This document shows, in pieces, positions 59,845-64,000 of a stretch of 64,000 nt of DNA (position 1 is the first letter of the stretch; every line of letters starts with the position of its first letter). Under the pieces are notes generated by a model. That model saw only the letters and a program-made list of their open reading frames with translations. It had not been told where the DNA came from and did not search any database. The DNA comes from Mycobacterium sp. (GTDB lineage Bacteria; Actinomycetota; Actinomycetes; Mycobacteriales; Mycobacteriaceae), in contig JAOPUT010000077.1 of NCBI GenBank assembly GCA_025963385.1, forward strand, positions 1 to 64,000, in the 5' to 3' direction. The translations under genes were made by a program, and so were the position numbers.

Positions 59845-60489
59845 CTAGGTCGCGATGCCGGGGGCCGGCTGATCCCAACGGTCGAGAAAGACGGCCTCCC
59901 TCAACGGCCTTCGGCGCACCGGTCCGTGTGCGCCCTTGGGCCAGCCGATCACGACGTGCCCGGCGAGCATCCAATCCTCCGGTACGCCAACGGCTTCCCG
60001 CAGTAGTGCTTCACCGCCGTACGACGCCCAGCTGGTGAGGCACGCACCGAGACCCTGCGCCCTGGCGGCGAGCAGGAAGTTCTGCATCGCGGGGAAGATC
60101 GAGCCACCGAGCAGGAGTTCGGAGGCGGTGGGAAAACGCTTCTGCGTGAACAGGATCGAGACGAACTCCGTAGCCCTGTCGTGCAGTTCGTAGGTGGCGC
60201 GATTGTTCCTCGCCGAGCGGCTGTCGTCGTCGGCGGCGGGCCGGGTCATCCCGTAGACGGGCTCGATGACCTGGAGTGCGTTGGCCGCCGCCTGCCCGAC
60301 GACCGCGCGCTGCTCGGGAGACGCGAGCACGATGAACTTCCACGCCTGGGCATTGGCGCCCGACGGCGCCCAGGTCGCCGCCTCGAGGCACCGTCGCAGG
60401 GTCATGTCGTCGACGGGGCGCGTCGAGAAGCGGCGGATCGTGCGGGCGGTCGCCATCACCTCCCAGACGTCCTGGCTTGCTTCCGACAT
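59845..60489 (-). CDS. Nitroreductase family protein
   Basis: MATARTIRRFSTRPVDDMTLRRCLEAATWAPSGANAQAWKFIVL...QGLGACLTSW. Confidence 0.92.
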   Translation of the reverse strand: MSEASQDVWEVMATARTIRRFSTRPVDDMTLRRCLEAATWAPSGANAQAWKFIVLASPEQRAVVGQAAANALQVIEPVYGMTRPAADDDSRSARNNRATYELHDRATEFVSILFTQKRFPTASELLLGGSIFPAMQNFLLAARAQGLGACLTSWASYGGEALLREAVGVPEDWMLAGHVVIGWPKGAHGPVRRRPLREAVFLDRWDQPAPGIAT

Positions 60490-60521
60490 GGAGACTCCTT
60501 CGGTCGACGTCGCTGAAGAAC

Positions 60522-61103
60522 CTACTTCGGCGCGCCCGCGACGGGGATCAGCACCACCGGGACGTCGTAGACGCCGCCACTGCCCGAGCACGGGGTTCCG
60601 TCGCCACGCGGCTCGGTCAGGCTGCGGGTCCCCGTCAATGACCCGTCCGGGTGGGTTTCGAGCCGCCAGCCGACCGACAGCGTCACCTCGCGATCCGGGT
60701 CGGCGAGGCACGGCGAAGCGTCGGAGGCAGGCTGGCCGAGCCAGAAGCCGTGCTGGAACGACAGGTCGAACGAGCGTCCGCGCGTCGGTGCCGCCGGCTG
60801 GTCGTCATCGACGATCTGGCTGGCGTGCGCCGTGCATCCCGTCTCGGCGCACGACGACCGGATCGAGTACCACCTGGTGGTGTCCCGGCTCGGGTAGGCG
60901 TCGCCGTTGAACCGTCCGCGCGAACCGAGCACCTCGGTGCGGTAGACACCGGCGAGCGCGGCGGGAGCGGCACCGCCGGTGGGCGCCGATTCGGCCGAGG
61001 CGAGGGCCGCGTCGCCATCACTGCTGATGATGCTTCCGGCGGCGATGAGCGCGGCGGCCACGGCGATCACACGCGCCATCTTCGACGACTCCACGGGGCT
61101 CAC
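60522..61103 (-). CDS. Secreted protein of unknown function
   Basis: Signal-like N-terminus; YRTEVLGSRGRFNGDAYPSRDTTRWYSIRSSCAETGCTAHASQI; four Cys. Confidence 0.65.
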   Translation of the reverse strand: MSPVESSKMARVIAVAAALIAAGSIISSDGDAALASAESAPTGGAAPAALAGVYRTEVLGSRGRFNGDAYPSRDTTRWYSIRSSCAETGCTAHASQIVDDDQPAAPTRGRSFDLSFQHGFWLGQPASDASPCLADPDREVTLSVGWRLETHPDGSLTGTRSLTEPRGDGTPCSGSGGVYDVPVVLIPVAGAPK

Positions 61104-61150
61104 GGGGCGGGACTAGAGGACGGTCGGCGCCGACAGCACGTCGCCGGGGG

Positions 61151-61558
61151 TCACAGCGTCCCGAAGAGCTCGATCGAGTTGCCGTCCGGGTCGGCGATGA
61201 ACATCCACCCCATCCCGGGTACGGGCACGAACTCGGTGGGCGGCTCGACGATCTCATAGCCGGCCGCCTCGACCTGCACGGCAACGTCGCGAAGGTTGCG
61301 GACGCCGATGGTGAAGTACCGCAACCCGGCCTGAGCCCGGCCGCCGCCCGGCGCGGGTGGCAGCGGTGGCGGTGTCGAGTAGCTGACGAGTTTCAGCACG
61401 CTGCCACCGAGGACGTACCGCCGCTGCGAACCGTCGGCGAACTCGATCTCCCCCTGCGGCTCCAGACCGAGGAAGCCTTCGTAGAACTCGACCATCGCGT
61501 CGACGTTCGTCGTCACCAGACCGATTTCGACGCTGGGGCTCAACAGGTCCAGTTTCAC
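61151..61558 (-). CDS. VOC-family (glyoxalase-like) protein
   Basis: VKLDLLSPSVEIGLVTTNVDAMVEFYEGFLGLEPQGEIEFADGSQRRYVLGGSVLKLV...GMGWMFIADPDGNSIELF; GTG start. Confidence 0.9.
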   Translation of the reverse strand: MKLDLLSPSVEIGLVTTNVDAMVEFYEGFLGLEPQGEIEFADGSQRRYVLGGSVLKLVSYSTPPPLPPAPGGGRAQAGLRYFTIGVRNLRDVAVQVEAAGYEIVEPPTEFVPVPGMGWMFIADPDGNSIELFGTL

Positions 61559-61719
61559 GGGGTCCTTACCTCGAATCGCCGTCGGTGCGTGCCGGTCGGA
61601 GCGTAACGGCTCGACCCGGATGCGGGATTGCTCCTCACGAATTCGGCCGATCGCGTCGGCGGGCCACCCCGGAAATCCCGCTAGCCCCGATTTCCCGTCG
61701 GCGCCGCCGTCTGCCACAC

Positions 61720-61829
61720 TGGTCGGCGAGGGGAGTATTCCTTACGCCGCGGTGTCGTCATCACGTTGCCCATGATTGGGCAGCCGGTGCCGTGGATCGC
61801 ATCTGATGCGGTGGCAGAGACCTCGGCCG
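61720..61829 (+). ncRNA. yybP-ykoY-family (Mn2+) riboswitch candidate upstream of terC-family gene
   Basis: GGTCGGCGAGGGGAGTATTCC...GTCGTCATCACG...GCAGAGACCTCGGCC matches the GGGGAGUA / GUCGUCA / AGACCUYKGCC conserved elements; sits 27 bp upstream of a TerC family ORF. Confidence 0.75.
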
Positions 61830-61855
61830 TTTCTCGACGTCCGGAGGCACCCTCA

Positions 61856-62848
61856 ATGCAGGTCACTCAGATCGAATGGATCGTCACGCTCGGCGTGACG
61901 ATGGCCGTTCTGCTGTTCGACATCATCTTCATCGCCCGCAGACCTCACGAACCCACGTTCAAGGAATGCGCGATCGCGCTGACGTTCTACGTGGGCCTGG
62001 CCATCGCATTCGGAATCTGGGTCTGGTTCTTCCACGGCCAGGACTTCGGCATCGAGTTCTTCGCGGGCTGGCTCACCGAGTACAGCCTGTCCGTGGACAA
62101 CCTGTTCATCTTCCTGATCATCATGGCGAGCTTCAACGTGCCGAGGAAGTACCAGCAGGAGGCGCTGCTGATCGGCATCATCCTGGCGCTGATCTTCCGC
62201 GGCATCTTCATCGCACTCGGCGCGGTCGCCATCAACCAGTTCTCCTGGGTCTTCTACGTCTTCGGCGCGTTCCTGGTGTACACCGCGATCAAGCTGGTCC
62301 GCGACACCGACCACGACGACGACGCCGAGAACTCCGTGGTGAAGTTCGCTCGCAACCACTTGACGCTGACCGACAAGTGGGAGGGCCTCAAGCTCTGGAT
62401 CAAGGAGGACGGCAAGCGGCTGATGACGCCGATGTTCCTCGTCATCGTGGCACTCGGCACCACCGATCTGCTGTTCGCCCTTGACTCGATTCCGGCCATC
62501 TACGGGCTCACCCAGGAGCCCTACATCGTGTTCACCGCCAACGTCTTCGCTCTCATGGGCCTGCGTCAGCTGTACTTCCTGCTCGGCGATCTGCTCAAGC
62601 GCCTGGTCTACCTGTCGCAGGGGCTGGCGTTCATCCTGGCCTTCATCGGCGTGAAGCTGGTACTGCACGCGCTCCACGAGAACGAGCTCCCCTTCATCAA
62701 CGGTGGCGAGCACGTGCCGGTGCCGGAGATCCCGACGTTGGCGAGCCTCGGCGTCATCGTCGTGACGCTCATCGTCACGACCTTCGCGAGCCTGTACAAG
62801 ACCCGTGTGGTCGACAAGAAGACAGAGGCTGCGGAGGAGTCCAGTTAG
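61856..62848 (+). CDS. TerC-family integral membrane protein (Alx/MeeF-like)
   Basis: FAGWLTEYSLSVDNLFIFLIIMASFNVPRKYQQEALLIGIILALIFRGIFIALGA; GTTDLLFALDSIPAIYGLTQEPYIVFTANVFALMGLRQLYFLLG. Confidence 0.95.
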   Translation: MQVTQIEWIVTLGVTMAVLLFDIIFIARRPHEPTFKECAIALTFYVGLAIAFGIWVWFFHGQDFGIEFFAGWLTEYSLSVDNLFIFLIIMASFNVPRKYQQEALLIGIILALIFRGIFIALGAVAINQFSWVFYVFGAFLVYTAIKLVRDTDHDDDAENSVVKFARNHLTLTDKWEGLKLWIKEDGKRLMTPMFLVIVALGTTDLLFALDSIPAIYGLTQEPYIVFTANVFALMGLRQLYFLLGDLLKRLVYLSQGLAFILAFIGVKLVLHALHENELPFINGGEHVPVPEIPTLASLGVIVVTLIVTTFASLYKTRVVDKKTEAAEESS

Positions 62849-62893
62849 CGCGTCGAGTTGCCGATCGCGCTGCCAGGCTTCAAGATCCGGCAA

Positions 62894-64000
62894 ATGGATT
62901 TCCAACAGGCACGCGAGCTGGCTTCCGTCGATGCGCTCGGTCAGGCCGAGCTCGCCGCGTCGGGTGAGGTGACGGCAGTCGAGCTCCTCGACGCCGCGAT
63001 CGTCCGGCTCGACGCCGCCCGCGACCTCAACGCCGTCATCACCGATCTGTTCGACCGTGGGCGGGAGCAGGCCGCCGCGCTCGACGCGTCGGGCGTACTG
63101 CGCACCGGCGACGCGGGTCCGCTCGCGGGTGTCCCGTTCCTGCTGAAGGATCTGGGCGCCTCGCTGGCGGGCGCACCGGAGGCGATGGGGTCGCGCGCCT
63201 TGCGCACCCACGTCGCATCCGAGTCGGCATGGATCGTCGAGCGCTATCTGGATGCCGGTCTGGTCGTGTTCGGCAAGACCAACACCCCGGAGTGGGGCAA
63301 CCACTGCACCACCGAGCCGTTCCTGTTCGGCAAGACGGTCAATCCGTGGGGACCCGACATCACCCCTGGCGGATCGAGCGGCGGGTCCGCAGCGGCGGTG
63401 GCGGCGGGTGTCGTGCCTGCTGCGTCCGGTGGCGACGGCACCGGCTCGATCAGGGTTCCGGCCTCCTGCTGCGGGCTGGTTGGCCTGAAACCGCGGCGGG
63501 GGCGCAGCTCGTTCGCGCCGGACGGTGGCCAGGGCATGGAGGGGCTCGTCAACGGTCACGCACTGACGCGCACGGTCCGCGACAGCGCTGCCCTCCTCGA
63601 CGTCGTCAGCGGATCCGCTGCCGGCGATCCGTACACCGTGCCCCTGCCCGACGTCCCGTTCCTTAAGGCGATCAGCCGCCAGCCTGCGAGCGCGCGGATC
63701 CTGACCACCACGGAGTCACCGTTCCCGGCTCCGCCGACCGATTCGGAGGTGATCGCCGCCGTGGAAGCGGCGGCCCGCATGCTGGCCGACCTCGGGCACC
63801 GCGTCGACGCAGGAGCACCGACGTTCGACCCCGACCAGGTGGCCGACGCGATCGCCGTCCTGCACACCGTCAGCAACGCGCAGCTGCACGCATTCGGCAA
63901 GCAGGTCCTCGGGCGTGAACCCGAGGAGGACGACTTCGAACCAAGCAGCTGGGTGATGATGCGTGAGGGTTTCACGACGACCGGTGTCGCCTACGCGGAG
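62894..64000 (+). CDS. Amidase (amidase-signature family), runs off window end
   Basis: MDFQQARELASVDALGQAELAASGEVTAVELLDAAIVRLD...GPLAGVPFLLKDLGASLAG...PGGSSGGSAAAVAAGVVPAASGGDGTGSIRVPASCCGLVGLKP; no stop before the window end, so absent from the ORF track. Confidence 0.93.
   Translation, partial: MDFQQARELASVDALGQAELAASGEVTAVELLDAAIVRLDAARDLNAVITDLFDRGREQAAALDASGVLRTGDAGPLAGVPFLLKDLGASLAGAPEAMGSRALRTHVASESAWIVERYLDAGLVVFGKTNTPEWGNHCTTEPFLFGKTVNPWGPDITPGGSSGGSAAAVAAGVVPAASGGDGTGSIRVPASCCGLVGLKPRRGRSSFAPDGGQGMEGLVNGHALTRTVRDSAALLDVVSGSAAGDPYTVPLPDVPFLKAISRQPASARILTTTESPFPAPPTDSEVIAAVEAAARMLADLGHRVDAGAPTFDPDQVADAIAVLHTVSNAQLHAFGKQVLGREPEEDDFEPSSWVMMREGFTTTGVAYAE

Noticed and set aside
61853-63559. 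568-aa minus-strand ORF opposite terC and amidase
   Set aside because: Highly charged His/Asp/Glu/Arg-rich translation typical of antisense to GC-rich genes; both plus-strand genes are clear family members.

Overview
The window is a high-GC actinobacterial chromosome segment, almost certainly a mycobacterium (Mycolicibacterium-like): furA-katG, an R2lox homologue, a FAAL-type FadD, DUF2993, a cutinase-like protein and a RipD-like protein are all present. It is densely packed with about 70 protein-coding genes. I saw no tRNA, rRNA, CRISPR array or intact transposon. Main modules: (1) a MarR-controlled redox operon; (2) a secreted barnase-like RNase overlapping a barstar-like inhibitor gene; (3) a thioredoxin fused to a tandemly duplicated uncharacterised domain; (4) an ArsR/AHSA1 pair divergent from two DUF899 genes, with two matching operator-like palindromes; (5) an organosulfur acquisition island (MetNIQ-type ABC transporter, three LLM flavin monooxygenases, SfnB-like dehydrogenase); (6) a ParD-like/zeta-type toxin-antitoxin pair with a 20-bp-period direct repeat upstream; (7) a type III PKS / ICMT-like methyltransferase / FAD oxidoreductase cluster; (8) a secreted protein made of six 48-bp repeats; (9) amt, furA-katG; (10) a probable URC-type uracil catabolism cluster (URC1-like GTP cyclohydrolase II, DUF1688/URC4, upp); (11) a yybP-ykoY-like (Mn2+) riboswitch candidate before a TerC gene. 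Several gene remnants are also visible (DUF5996, AraC/GlxA-type regulator, possible methyltransferase). All product calls come from reading protein motifs by eye; no database search was run.
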